From Mantis religiosa (lineage: Eukaryota > Arthropoda > Insecta > Mantodea > Mantidae), in assembly GCA_030765055.1 (NCBI GenBank), contig CM060952.1, positions 83,006,130-83,070,129 on the forward strand: a DNA stretch of 64,000 nucleotides. Reading direction: 5' to 3'. The number at the start of each line of letters is the position of its first letter. The first letter of the stretch is position 1. Positions 1 to 13,879 of the stretch are shown piece by piece. A program made the position numbers and the translations under genes. The notes beneath the pieces are model-generated. The model searched no databases. It had not been told where the DNA came from and saw only the letters and a list, made by a program, of their open reading frames with translations.

Positions 1-26
1 GATTTTTTATTAATTAGAACCAACTG

Positions 27-31
27 AAAAA
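27..31 (-). terminator. Pol III-type T-run terminator of the tRNA-like gene
   Basis: On the minus strand a run of five T begins six bases after the tRNA-like 3' end, the usual place for a Pol III terminator. Units with the gtaaaattc variant (starts 662, 5289, 5951, 6282) keep four T. The feature recurs at unit start +26 to +30 throughout satellite A. Confidence 0.55.
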
Positions 32-36
32 TTCAA

Positions 37-108
37 TGCCATGGCCGGGATTTGAACCACGGATCTACTGGTTTCCGTCCAGTCGCTCTACCCTTGAGCT
101 ACCATGGT
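37..108 (-). tRNA. tRNA-like gene, first of 42 copies in satellite A
   Basis: On the minus strand this folds as a tRNA cloverleaf. The acceptor strands are ACCATGG and CCATGGC with discriminator A, so six of seven pairs form (position 1 A opposite 72 C). The D-stem is GCTC/GAGC. A perfect five-pair anticodon stem ACTGG/CCAGT closes a seven-base loop ACGGAAA, followed by a five-base variable region and T-loop TTCAAAT. The A box (TAGCTCAAGGG) and B box (GGTTCAAATCC) fit the Pol III consensus. Read literally, the anticodon is GGA (serine). However, position 33 is C instead of U, the T-stem has two mismatches (G-G and U-C), and there is no long variable arm as expected of tRNA-Ser. I infer a tRNA-derived pseudogene or SINE-like head with preserved promoter elements, not a normal decoding tRNA. 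The same element lies at unit start +36 to +107 or +108 in every unit listed for satellite A. Confidence 0.6.
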
Positions 109-661
109 CAACTTGCCTTCCTGACATTAAATTCTCCAATTGACTCATTATATTTCCCGGTGGACCACTTAAGGTTCTCATATTTGAGACAACTACTTGT
201 GGCGACTTACTATTGTAAGTACTTAATTACCAGGATTTTTATCGTAGATTATTTTTTAATGTAAATTTATATTGAGGAATTAATCCTTAAAGAATTAATC
301 CTTTTAAATACATTACTCCGGTATATGGATGATTTTTTATTAATTAGAACCAACTGAAAAATTCAATGCCATGGCCGGGATTTGAACCACGGATCTACTG
401 GTTTCCGTCCAGTCGCTCTGACCCTTGAGCTACCATGGTCAACTTGCCTTCCTGACATTAAATTCTCCAATTGACTCATTATATTTCCCGGTGGACCACT
501 TAAGGTTCTCATATTTGAGACAACTACTTGTGGCGACTTACTATTGTAAGTACTTAATTACCAGGATTTTTATCGTAGATTATTTTTTAATGTAAATTTA
601 TATTGAGGAATTAATCCTTAAAGAATTAATCCTTTTAAATACATTACTCCGGTATATGGAT

Positions 662-3600
662 GATTTTTTATTAATTAGAACCAACTGTAAAATTCAATGC
701 CATGGCCGGGATTTGAACCACGGATCTACTGGTTTCCGTCCAGTCGCTCTGACCCTTGAGCTACCATGGTCAACTTGCCTTCCTGACATTAAATTCTCTA
801 ATTGACTCATTATATTTCCCGGTGGACCACTTAAGGTTCTCATATTTGAGACAACTACTTGTGGCGACTTACTATTGTAAGTACTTAATTACCAGGATTT
901 TTATCGTAGATTATTTTTTAATGTAAATTTATATTGAGGAATTAATCCTTAAAGAATTAATCCTTTTAAATACATTACTCCGGTATATGGATGATTTTTT
1001 ATTAATTAGAACCAACTGAAAAATTCAATGCCATGGCCGGGATTTGAACCACGGATCTACTGGTTTCCGTCCAGTCGCTCTGACCCTTGAGCTACCATGG
1101 TCAACTTGCCTTCCTGACATTAAATTCTCCAATTGACTCATTATATTTCCCGGTGGACCACTTAAGGTTCTCATATTTGAGACAACTACTTGTGGCGACT
1201 TACTATTGTAAGTACTTAATTACCAGGATTTTTATCGTAGATTATTTTTTAATGTAAATTTATATTTAGGAATTAATCCTTAAAGAATTAATCCCTTTAA
1301 ATACATTACTCCGGTATATGGATGATTTTTTATTAATTAGAACCAACTGAAAAATTCAATGCCATGGCCGGGATTTGAACCACGGATCTACTGGTTTCCG
1401 TCCAGTCGCTCTACCCTTGAGCTACCATGGTCAACTTGCCTTCCTGACATTAAATTCTCCAATTGACTCATTATATTTCCCGGTGGACCACTTAAGGTTC
1501 TCATATTTGAGACAACTACTTGTGGCGACTTACTATTGTAAGTACTTAATTACCAGGATTTTTATCGTAGATTATTTTTTAATGTAAAGTTATATTGAGG
1601 AATTAATCCTTAAAGAATTAATCCTTTTAAATACATTACTCCGGTATATGGATGATTTTTTATTAATTAGAACCAACTGAAAAATTCAATGCCATGGCCG
1701 GGATTTGAACCACGGATCTACTGGTTTCCGTCCAGTCGCTCTGACCCTTGAGCTACCATGGTCAACTTGCCTTCCTGACATTAAATTCTCCAATTGACTC
1801 ATTATATTTCCCGGTGGACCACTTAAGGTTCTCATATTTGAGACAACTACTTGTGGCGACTTACTATTGTAAGTACTTAATTACCAGGATTTTTATCGTA
1901 GATTATTTTTTAATGTAAATTTATATTGAGGAATTAATCCTTAAAGAATTAATCCTTTTAAATACATTACTCCGGTATATGGATGATTTTTTATTAATTA
2001 GAACCAACTGAAAAATTCAATGCCATGGCCGGGATTTGAACCACGGATCTACTGATTTCCGTCCAGTCGCTCTGACCCTTGAGCTACCATGGTCAACTTG
2101 CCTTCCTGACATTAAATTCTCCAATTGACTCATTATATTTCCCGGTGGACCACTTAAGGTTCTCATATTTGAGACAACTACTTGTGGCGACTTACTATTG
2201 TAAGTACTTAATTACCAGGATTTTTATCGTAGATTATTTTTTAATGTAAATTTATATTGAGGAATTAATCCTTAAGGAATTAATCCTTTTAAATACATTA
2301 CTCCGGTATATGGATGATTTTTTATTAATTAGAACCAACTGAAAAATTCAATGCCATGGCCGGGATTTGAACCACGGATCTACTGGTTTCCGTCCAGTCG
2401 CTCTGACCCTTGAGCTACCATGGTCAACTTGCCTTCCTGACATTAAATTCTCCAATTGACTCATTATATTTCCCGGTGGACCACTTAAGGTTCTCATATT
2501 TGAGACAACTACTTGTGGCGACTTACTATTGTAAGTACTTAATTACCAGGATTTTTATCGTAGATTATTTTTTAATGTAAATTTATATTGAGGAATTAAT
2601 CCTTAAAGAATTAATCCTTTTAAATACATTACTCCGGTATATGGATGATTTTTTATTAATTAGAACCAACTGAAAAATTCAATGCCATGGCCGGGATTTG
2701 AACCACGGATCTACTGGTTTCCGTCCAGTCGCTCTACCCTTGAGCTACCATGGTCAACTTGCCTTCCTGACATTAAATTCTCCAATTGACTCATTATATT
2801 TCCCGGTGGACCACTTAAGGTTCTCATATTTGAGACAACTACTTGTGGCGACTTACTATTGTAAGTACTTAATTACCAGGATTTTTATCGTAGATTATAT
2901 TTTAATGTAAATTTATATTGAGGAATTAATCCTTAAAGAATTAATCCTTTTAAATACATTACTCCGGTATATGGATGATTTTTTATTAATTAGAACCAAC
3001 TGAAAAATTCAATGCCATGGCCGGGATTTGAACCACGGATCTACTGGTTTCCGTCCAGTCGCTCTGACCCTTGAGCTACCATGGTCAACTTGCCTTCCTG
3101 ACATTAAATTCTCCAATTGACTCATTATATTTCCCGGTGGACCACTTAAGGTTCTCATATTTGACACAACTACTTGTGGCGACTTACTATTGTAAGTACT
3201 TAATTACCAGGATTTTTATCGTAGATTATTTTTTAATGTAAATTTATATTGAGGAATTAATCCTTAAAGAATTAATCCTTTTAAATACATTACTCCGGTA
3301 TATGGATGATTTTTTATTAATTAGAACCAACTGAAAAATTCAATGCATGGCCGGGATTTGAACCACGGATCTACTGGTTTCCGTCCAGTCGCTCTACCCT
3401 TGAGCTACCATGGTCAACTTGCCTTCCTGACATTAAATTCTCCAATTGACTCATTATATTTCCCGGTGGACCACTTAAGGTTCTCATATTTGAGACAACT
3501 ACTTGTGGCGACTTACTATTGTAAGTACTTAATTACCAGGATTTTTATCGTAGATTATTTTTTAATGTAAATTTATATTGAGGAATTAATCCTTAAAGAA

Positions 3601-5288
3601 TTAATCCTTTTAAATACATTACTCCGGTATATGGATGATTTTTTATTAATTAGAACCAACTGAAAAATTCAATGCCATGGCCGGGATTTGAACCACGGAT
3701 CTACTGGTTTCCGTCCAGTCGCTCTGACCCTTGAGCTACCATGGTCAACTTGCCTTCCTGACATTAAATTCTCCAATTGACTCATTATATTTCCCGGTGG
3801 ACCACTTAAGGTTCTCATATTTGAGACAACTACTTGTGGCGACTTACTATTGTAAGTACTTAATTACCAGGATTTTTATCGTAGATTATTTTTTAATGTA
3901 AATTTATATTGAGGAATTAATCCTTAAAGAATTAATCCTTTTAAATACATTACTCCGGTATATGGATGATTTTTTATTAATTAGAACCAACTGAAAAATT
4001 CAATGCCATGGCCGGGATTTGAACCACGGATCTACTGGTTTCCGTCCAGTCGCTCTGACCCTTGAGCTACCATGGTCAACTTGCCTTCCTGACATTAAAT
4101 TCTCCAATTGACTCATTATATTTCCCGGTGGACCACTTAAGGTTCTCATATTTGAGACAACTACTTGTGGCGACTTACTATTGTAAGTACTTAATTACCA
4201 GGATTTTTATCGTAGATTATTTTTTAATGTAAATTTATATTGAGGAATTAATCCTTAAAGAATTAATCCTTTTAAATACATTACTCCGGTATATGGATGA
4301 TTTTTTATTAATTAGAACCAACTGAAAAATTCAATGCCATGGCCGGGATTTGAACCACGGATCTACTGGTTTCCGTCCAGTCGCTCTACCCTTGAGCTAC
4401 CATGGTCAACTTGCCTTCCTGACATTAAATTCTCCAATTGACTCATTATATTTCCCGGTGGACCACTTAAGGTTCTCATATTTGAGACAACTACTTGTGG
4501 CGACTTACTATTGTAAGTACTTAATTACCAGGATTTTTATCGTAGATTATTTTTTAATGTAAATTTATATTGAGGAATTAATCCTTAAAGAATTAATCCT
4601 TTTAAATACATTACTCCGGTATATGGATGATTTTTTATTAATTAGAACCAACTGAAAAATTCAATGCATGGCCGGGATTTGAACCACGGATCTACTGGTT
4701 TCCGTCCAGTCGCTCTACCCTTGAGCTACCATGGTCAACTTGCCTTCCTGACATTAAATTCTCCAATTGACTCATTATATTTCCCGGTGGACCACTTAAG
4801 GTTCTCATATTTGAGACAACTACTTGTGGCGACTTACTATTGTAAGTACTTAATTACCAGGATTTTTATCGTAGATTATTTTTTAATGTAAATTTATATT
4901 GAGGAATTAATCCTTAAAGAATTAATCCTTTTAAATACATTACTCCGGTATATGGATGATTTTTTATTAATTAGAACCAACTGAAAAATTCAATGCCATG
5001 GCCGGGATTTGAACCACGGATCTACTGGTTTCCGTCCAGTCGCTCTGACCCTTGAGCTACCATGGTCAACTTGCCTTCCTGACATTAAATTCTCCAATTG
5101 ACTCATTATATTTCCCGGTGGACCACTTAAGGTTCTCATATTTGAGACAACTACTTGTGGCGACTTACTATTGTAAGTACTTAATTACCAGGATTTTTAT
5201 CGTAGATTATTTTTTAATGTAAATTTATATTGAGGAATTAATCCTTAAAGAATTAATCCTTTTAAATACATTACTCCGGTATATGGAT
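662..5288. repeat. Satellite A higher-order block, copy 1 (14 units)
   Basis: Fourteen consecutive units carry the same private variants in the same order as the block at 6,282-10,908, offset exactly 5,620 bp (17 units). Shared markers include gtaaaattc plus ctctaatt in the first unit, tatatttagg at about 1,261, aaagttatatt at about 1,587, ctgatttcc at about 2,053, ccttaaggaatt at about 2,270, gattatatttt at about 2,893 and ttgacacaac at about 3,162. The one difference I noticed is C at 1,295 against T at 6,915. This indicates a recent segmental duplication within the array. Confidence 0.9.
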
Positions 5289-6281
5289 GATTTTTTATTA
5301 ATTAGAACCAACTGTAAAATTCAATGCCATGGCCGGGATTTGAACCACGGATCTACTGGTTTCCGTCCAGTCGCTCTGACCCTTGAGCTACCATGGTCAA
5401 CTTGCCTTCCTGACATTAAATTCTCTAATTGACTCATTATATTTCCCGGTGGACCACTTAAGGTTCTCATATTTGAGACAACTACTTGTGGCGACTTACT
5501 ATTGTAAGTACTTAATTACCAGGATTTTTATCGTAGATTATTTTTTAATGTAAATTTATATTGAGGAATTAATCCTTAAAGAATTAATCCTTTTAAATAC
5601 ATTACTCCGGTATATGGATGATTTTTTATTAATTAGAACCAACTGAAAAATTCAATGCCATGGCCGGGATTTGAACCACGGATCTACTGGTTTCCGTCCA
5701 GTCGCTCTGACCCTTGAGCTACCATGGTCAACTTGCCTTCCTGACATTAAATTCTCCAATTGACTCATTATATTTCCCGGTGGACCACTTAAGGTTCTCA
5801 TATTTGAGACAACTACTTGTGGCGACTTACTATTGTAAGTACTTAATTACCAGGATTTTTATCGTAGATTATTTTTTAATGTAAATTTATATTGAGGAAT
5901 TAATCCTTAAAGAATTAATCCTTTTAAATACATTACTCCGGTATATGGATGATTTTTTATTAATTAGAACCAACTGTAAAATTCAATGCCATGGCCGGGA
6001 TTTGAACCACGGATCTACTGGTTTCCGTCCAGTCGCTCTGACCCTTGAGCTACCATGGTCAACTTGCCTTCCTGACATTAAATTCTCCAATTGACTCATT
6101 ATATTTCCCGGTGGACCACTTAAGGTTCTCATATTTGAGACAACTACTTGTGGCGACTTACTATTGTAAGTACTTAATTACCAGGATTTTTATCGTAGAT
6201 TATTTTTTAATGTAAATTTATATTGAGGAATTAATCCTTAAAGAATTAATCCTTTTAAATACATTACTCCGGTATATGGAT

Positions 6282-9200
6282 GATTTTTTATTAATTAGAA
6301 CCAACTGTAAAATTCAATGCCATGGCCGGGATTTGAACCACGGATCTACTGGTTTCCGTCCAGTCGCTCTGACCCTTGAGCTACCATGGTCAACTTGCCT
6401 TCCTGACATTAAATTCTCTAATTGACTCATTATATTTCCCGGTGGACCACTTAAGGTTCTCATATTTGAGACAACTACTTGTGGCGACTTACTATTGTAA
6501 GTACTTAATTACCAGGATTTTTATCGTAGATTATTTTTTAATGTAAATTTATATTGAGGAATTAATCCTTAAAGAATTAATCCTTTTAAATACATTACTC
6601 CGGTATATGGATGATTTTTTATTAATTAGAACCAACTGAAAAATTCAATGCCATGGCCGGGATTTGAACCACGGATCTACTGGTTTCCGTCCAGTCGCTC
6701 TGACCCTTGAGCTACCATGGTCAACTTGCCTTCCTGACATTAAATTCTCCAATTGACTCATTATATTTCCCGGTGGACCACTTAAGGTTCTCATATTTGA
6801 GACAACTACTTGTGGCGACTTACTATTGTAAGTACTTAATTACCAGGATTTTTATCGTAGATTATTTTTTAATGTAAATTTATATTTAGGAATTAATCCT
6901 TAAAGAATTAATCCTTTTAAATACATTACTCCGGTATATGGATGATTTTTTATTAATTAGAACCAACTGAAAAATTCAATGCCATGGCCGGGATTTGAAC
7001 CACGGATCTACTGGTTTCCGTCCAGTCGCTCTACCCTTGAGCTACCATGGTCAACTTGCCTTCCTGACATTAAATTCTCCAATTGACTCATTATATTTCC
7101 CGGTGGACCACTTAAGGTTCTCATATTTGAGACAACTACTTGTGGCGACTTACTATTGTAAGTACTTAATTACCAGGATTTTTATCGTAGATTATTTTTT
7201 AATGTAAAGTTATATTGAGGAATTAATCCTTAAAGAATTAATCCTTTTAAATACATTACTCCGGTATATGGATGATTTTTTATTAATTAGAACCAACTGA
7301 AAAATTCAATGCCATGGCCGGGATTTGAACCACGGATCTACTGGTTTCCGTCCAGTCGCTCTGACCCTTGAGCTACCATGGTCAACTTGCCTTCCTGACA
7401 TTAAATTCTCCAATTGACTCATTATATTTCCCGGTGGACCACTTAAGGTTCTCATATTTGAGACAACTACTTGTGGCGACTTACTATTGTAAGTACTTAA
7501 TTACCAGGATTTTTATCGTAGATTATTTTTTAATGTAAATTTATATTGAGGAATTAATCCTTAAAGAATTAATCCTTTTAAATACATTACTCCGGTATAT
7601 GGATGATTTTTTATTAATTAGAACCAACTGAAAAATTCAATGCCATGGCCGGGATTTGAACCACGGATCTACTGATTTCCGTCCAGTCGCTCTGACCCTT
7701 GAGCTACCATGGTCAACTTGCCTTCCTGACATTAAATTCTCCAATTGACTCATTATATTTCCCGGTGGACCACTTAAGGTTCTCATATTTGAGACAACTA
7801 CTTGTGGCGACTTACTATTGTAAGTACTTAATTACCAGGATTTTTATCGTAGATTATTTTTTAATGTAAATTTATATTGAGGAATTAATCCTTAAGGAAT
7901 TAATCCTTTTAAATACATTACTCCGGTATATGGATGATTTTTTATTAATTAGAACCAACTGAAAAATTCAATGCCATGGCCGGGATTTGAACCACGGATC
8001 TACTGGTTTCCGTCCAGTCGCTCTGACCCTTGAGCTACCATGGTCAACTTGCCTTCCTGACATTAAATTCTCCAATTGACTCATTATATTTCCCGGTGGA
8101 CCACTTAAGGTTCTCATATTTGAGACAACTACTTGTGGCGACTTACTATTGTAAGTACTTAATTACCAGGATTTTTATCGTAGATTATTTTTTAATGTAA
8201 ATTTATATTGAGGAATTAATCCTTAAAGAATTAATCCTTTTAAATACATTACTCCGGTATATGGATGATTTTTTATTAATTAGAACCAACTGAAAAATTC
8301 AATGCCATGGCCGGGATTTGAACCACGGATCTACTGGTTTCCGTCCAGTCGCTCTACCCTTGAGCTACCATGGTCAACTTGCCTTCCTGACATTAAATTC
8401 TCCAATTGACTCATTATATTTCCCGGTGGACCACTTAAGGTTCTCATATTTGAGACAACTACTTGTGGCGACTTACTATTGTAAGTACTTAATTACCAGG
8501 ATTTTTATCGTAGATTATATTTTAATGTAAATTTATATTGAGGAATTAATCCTTAAAGAATTAATCCTTTTAAATACATTACTCCGGTATATGGATGATT
8601 TTTTATTAATTAGAACCAACTGAAAAATTCAATGCCATGGCCGGGATTTGAACCACGGATCTACTGGTTTCCGTCCAGTCGCTCTGACCCTTGAGCTACC
8701 ATGGTCAACTTGCCTTCCTGACATTAAATTCTCCAATTGACTCATTATATTTCCCGGTGGACCACTTAAGGTTCTCATATTTGACACAACTACTTGTGGC
8801 GACTTACTATTGTAAGTACTTAATTACCAGGATTTTTATCGTAGATTATTTTTTAATGTAAATTTATATTGAGGAATTAATCCTTAAAGAATTAATCCTT
8901 TTAAATACATTACTCCGGTATATGGATGATTTTTTATTAATTAGAACCAACTGAAAAATTCAATGCATGGCCGGGATTTGAACCACGGATCTACTGGTTT
9001 CCGTCCAGTCGCTCTACCCTTGAGCTACCATGGTCAACTTGCCTTCCTGACATTAAATTCTCCAATTGACTCATTATATTTCCCGGTGGACCACTTAAGG
9101 TTCTCATATTTGAGACAACTACTTGTGGCGACTTACTATTGTAAGTACTTAATTACCAGGATTTTTATCGTAGATTATTTTTTAATGTAAATTTATATTG

Positions 9201-10908
9201 AGGAATTAATCCTTAAAGAATTAATCCTTTTAAATACATTACTCCGGTATATGGATGATTTTTTATTAATTAGAACCAACTGAAAAATTCAATGCCATGG
9301 CCGGGATTTGAACCACGGATCTACTGGTTTCCGTCCAGTCGCTCTGACCCTTGAGCTACCATGGTCAACTTGCCTTCCTGACATTAAATTCTCCAATTGA
9401 CTCATTATATTTCCCGGTGGACCACTTAAGGTTCTCATATTTGAGACAACTACTTGTGGCGACTTACTATTGTAAGTACTTAATTACCAGGATTTTTATC
9501 GTAGATTATTTTTTAATGTAAATTTATATTGAGGAATTAATCCTTAAAGAATTAATCCTTTTAAATACATTACTCCGGTATATGGATGATTTTTTATTAA
9601 TTAGAACCAACTGAAAAATTCAATGCCATGGCCGGGATTTGAACCACGGATCTACTGGTTTCCGTCCAGTCGCTCTGACCCTTGAGCTACCATGGTCAAC
9701 TTGCCTTCCTGACATTAAATTCTCCAATTGACTCATTATATTTCCCGGTGGACCACTTAAGGTTCTCATATTTGAGACAACTACTTGTGGCGACTTACTA
9801 TTGTAAGTACTTAATTACCAGGATTTTTATCGTAGATTATTTTTTAATGTAAATTTATATTGAGGAATTAATCCTTAAAGAATTAATCCTTTTAAATACA
9901 TTACTCCGGTATATGGATGATTTTTTATTAATTAGAACCAACTGAAAAATTCAATGCCATGGCCGGGATTTGAACCACGGATCTACTGGTTTCCGTCCAG
10001 TCGCTCTACCCTTGAGCTACCATGGTCAACTTGCCTTCCTGACATTAAATTCTCCAATTGACTCATTATATTTCCCGGTGGACCACTTAAGGTTCTCATA
10101 TTTGAGACAACTACTTGTGGCGACTTACTATTGTAAGTACTTAATTACCAGGATTTTTATCGTAGATTATTTTTTAATGTAAATTTATATTGAGGAATTA
10201 ATCCTTAAAGAATTAATCCTTTTAAATACATTACTCCGGTATATGGATGATTTTTTATTAATTAGAACCAACTGAAAAATTCAATGCATGGCCGGGATTT
10301 GAACCACGGATCTACTGGTTTCCGTCCAGTCGCTCTACCCTTGAGCTACCATGGTCAACTTGCCTTCCTGACATTAAATTCTCCAATTGACTCATTATAT
10401 TTCCCGGTGGACCACTTAAGGTTCTCATATTTGAGACAACTACTTGTGGCGACTTACTATTGTAAGTACTTAATTACCAGGATTTTTATCGTAGATTATT
10501 TTTTAATGTAAATTTATATTGAGGAATTAATCCTTAAAGAATTAATCCTTTTAAATACATTACTCCGGTATATGGATGATTTTTTATTAATTAGAACCAA
10601 CTGAAAAATTCAATGCCATGGCCGGGATTTGAACCACGGATCTACTGGTTTCCGTCCAGTCGCTCTGACCCTTGAGCTACCATGGTCAACTTGCCTTCCT
10701 GACATTAAATTCTCCAATTGACTCATTATATTTCCCGGTGGACCACTTAAGGTTCTCATATTTGAGACAACTACTTGTGGCGACTTACTATTGTAAGTAC
10801 TTAATTACCAGGATTTTTATCGTAGATTATTTTTTAATGTAAATTTATATTGAGGAATTAATCCTTAAAGAATTAATCCTTTTAAATACATTACTCCGGT
10901 ATATGGAT
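6282..10908. repeat. Satellite A higher-order block, copy 2 (14 units)
   Basis: This is the second copy of the 14-unit block at 662-5,288, shifted by 5,620 bp. The units at 331 and 5,951 (before the blocks) and at 5,289 and 10,909 (after them) no longer match, so the duplicated segment is bounded on both sides. Units from 10,909 to the array end show no further long-range copy of this pattern. Confidence 0.9.
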
Positions 10909-10944
10909 GATTTTTTATTAATTAGAGCCAACTGAAAAATTCAA

Positions 10945-11017
10945 TGCTACGGCCGGGATTTGAACCACGGATCTACTGGTTTCCGTCCAGTCGCTCTGAC
11001 CCTTGAGCTACCATGGT
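10945..11017 (-). pseudogene. tRNA-like copy with damaged acceptor stem
   Basis: In the unit starting at 10,909 the usual word ccatggcc is changed to ctacggcc, which breaks the acceptor stem on its 3' strand; a nearby substitution gives tagagcc in place of tagaacc. The B box, the A box and the T-run terminator are unchanged, so Pol III signals could survive without a normal acceptor stem. Confidence 0.6.
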
Positions 11018-13879
11018 CAACTTGCCTTCCTGACATTAAATTCTCCAATTGACTCATTATATTTCCCGGTGGACCACTTAAGGTTCTCATATTTGAGACA
11101 ACTACTTGTGGCGACTTACTATTGTAAGTACTTAATTACCAGGATTTTTATCGTAGATTATTTTTTAATGTAAATTTATATTGAGGAATTAATCCTTAAA
11201 GAATTAATCCTTTTAAATACATTACTCCGGTATATGGATGATTTTTTATTAATTAGAACCAACTGAAAAATTCAATGCCATGGCCGGGATTTGAACCACG
11301 GATCTACTGGTTTCCGTCCAGTCGCTCTGACCCTTGAGCTACCATGGTCAACTTGCCTTCCTGACATTAAATTCTCCAATTGACTCATTATATTTCCCGG
11401 TGGACCACTTAAGGTTCTCATATTTGAGACAACTACTTGTGGCGACTTACTATTGTAAGTACTTAATTACCAGGATTTTTATCGTAGATTATTTTTTAAT
11501 GTAAATTTATATTGAGGAATTAATCCTTAAAGAATTAATCCTTTTAAATACATTACTCCGGTATATGGATGATTTTTTATTAATTAGAACCAACTGAAAA
11601 ATTCAATGCCATGGCCGGGATTTGAACCACGGATCTACTGGTTTCCGTCCAGTCGCTCTGACCCTTGAGCTACCATGGTCAACTTGCCTTCCTGACATTA
11701 AATTCTCCAATTGACTCATTATATTTCCCGGTGGACCACTTAAGGTTCTCATATTTGAGACAACTACTTGTGGCGACTTACTATTGTAAGTACTTAATTA
11801 CCAGGATTTTTATCGTAGATTATTTTTTAATGTAAATTTATATTGAGGAATTAATCCTTAAAGAATTAATCCTTTTAAATACATTACTCCGGTATATGGA
11901 TGATTTTTTATTAATTAGAACCAACTGAAAAATTCAATGCCATGGCCGGGATTTGAACCACGGATCTACTGGTTTCCGTCCAGTCGCTCTACCCTTGAGC
12001 TACCATGGTCAACTTGCCTTCCTGACATTAAATTCTCCAATTGACTCATTATATTTCCCGGTGGACCACTTAAGGTTCTCATATTTGAGACAACTACTTG
12101 TGGCGACTTACTATTGTAAGTACTTAATTACCAGGATTTTTATCGTAGATTATTTTTTAATGTAAATTTATATTGAGGAATTAATCCTTGAAGAATTAAT
12201 CCTTTTAAATACATTACTCCGGTATATGGATGATTTTTTATTAATTAGAACCAACTGAAAAATTCAATGCCATGGCCGGGATTTGAACCACGGATCTACT
12301 GGTTTCCGTCCAGTCGCTCTGACCCTTGAGCTACCATGGTCAACTTGCCTTCCTGACATTAAATTCTCCAATTGACTCATTATATTTCCCGGTGGACCAC
12401 TTAAAGTTCTCATATTTGAGACAACTACTTGTGGCGACTTACTATTGTAAGTACTTAATTACCAGGATTTTTATCGTAGATTATTTTTTAATGTAAATTT
12501 ATATTGAGGAATTAATCCTTAAAGAATTAATCCTTTTAAATACATTACTCCGGTATATGGATGATTTTTTATTAATTAGAACCAACTGAAAAATTCAATG
12601 CCATGGCCGGGATTTGAACCACGGATCTACTGGTTTCCGTCCAGTCGCTCTACCCTTGAGCTACCATGGTCAACTTGCCTTCCTGACATTAAATTCTCCA
12701 ATTGACTCATTATATTTCCCGGTGGACCACTTAAGGTTCTCATATTTGAGACAACTACTTGTGGCGACTTACTATTGTAAGTACTTAATTACCAGGATTT
12801 TTATCGTAGATTATTTTTTAATGTAAATTTATATTGAGGAATTAATCCTTAAAGAATTAATCCTTTTAAATACATTACTCCGGTATATGGATGATTTTTT
12901 ATTAATTAGAACCAACTGAAAAGTTCAATGCCATGGCCGGGATTTGAACCACGTATCTACTGGTTTCCGTCCAGTCGCTCTACCCTTGAGCTACCATGGT
13001 CAACTTGCCTTCCTGACATTAAATTCTCCAATTGACTCATTATATTTCCCGGTGGACCACTTAAGGTTCTCATATTTGAGACAACTACTTGTGGCGACTT
13101 ACTATTGTAAGTACTTAATTACCAGGATTTTTATCGTAGATTATTTTTTAATGTAAATTTATATTGAGGAATTAATCCTTAAAGAATTAATCCTTTTAAA
13201 TACATTACTCCGGTATATGGATGATTTTTTATTAATTAGAACCAACTGAAAAATTCAATGCCATGGCCGGGATTTGAACCACGGATCTACTGGTTTCCGT
13301 CCAGTCGCTCTGACCCTTGAGCTACCATGGTCAACTTGCCTTCCTGACATTAAATTCTCCAATTGACTCATTATATTTCCCGGTGGACCACTTAAGGTTC
13401 TCATATTTGAGACAACTACCTGTGGCGACTTACTATTGTAAGTACTTAATTACCAGGATTTTTATCGTAGATTATTTTTTAATGTAAATTTATATTGAGG
13501 AATTAATCCTTAAAGAATTAATCTTTTTAAATACATTACTCCGGTATATGGATGATTTTTTATTAATTAGAACCAACTGAAAAATTCAATGCCATGGCCG
13601 GGATTTGAACCACGGATCTACTGGTTTCCGTCCAGTCGCTCTGACCCTTGAGCTACCATGGTCAACTTGCCTTCCTGACATTAAATTCTCCAATTGACTC
13701 ATTATATTTCCCGGTGGACCACTTAAGGTTCTCATATTTGAGACAACTACTTGTGGCGACTTACTATTGTAAGTACTTAATTACCAGGACTTTTATCGTA
13801 GATTATTTTTTAATGTAAATTTATATTGAGGAATTAATCCTTAAAGAATTAATCCTTTTAAATACATTACTCCGGTATA

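Noticed and set aside
37..108. Calling a functional tRNA-Ser(GGA)
   Set aside because: The loop reads GGA, but position 33 is C, the T-stem has two mismatches, and the long variable arm of tRNA-Ser is missing.
52..13156. Repeated 70-75 codon ORFs in satellite A beginning MNHGSTGF or MHGRDLNHG
   Set aside because: They run antisense through the tRNA-like gene, recur only in the units with the one-base shorter D-loop, and exist only because of the tandem unit. There is no sign of coding constraint.
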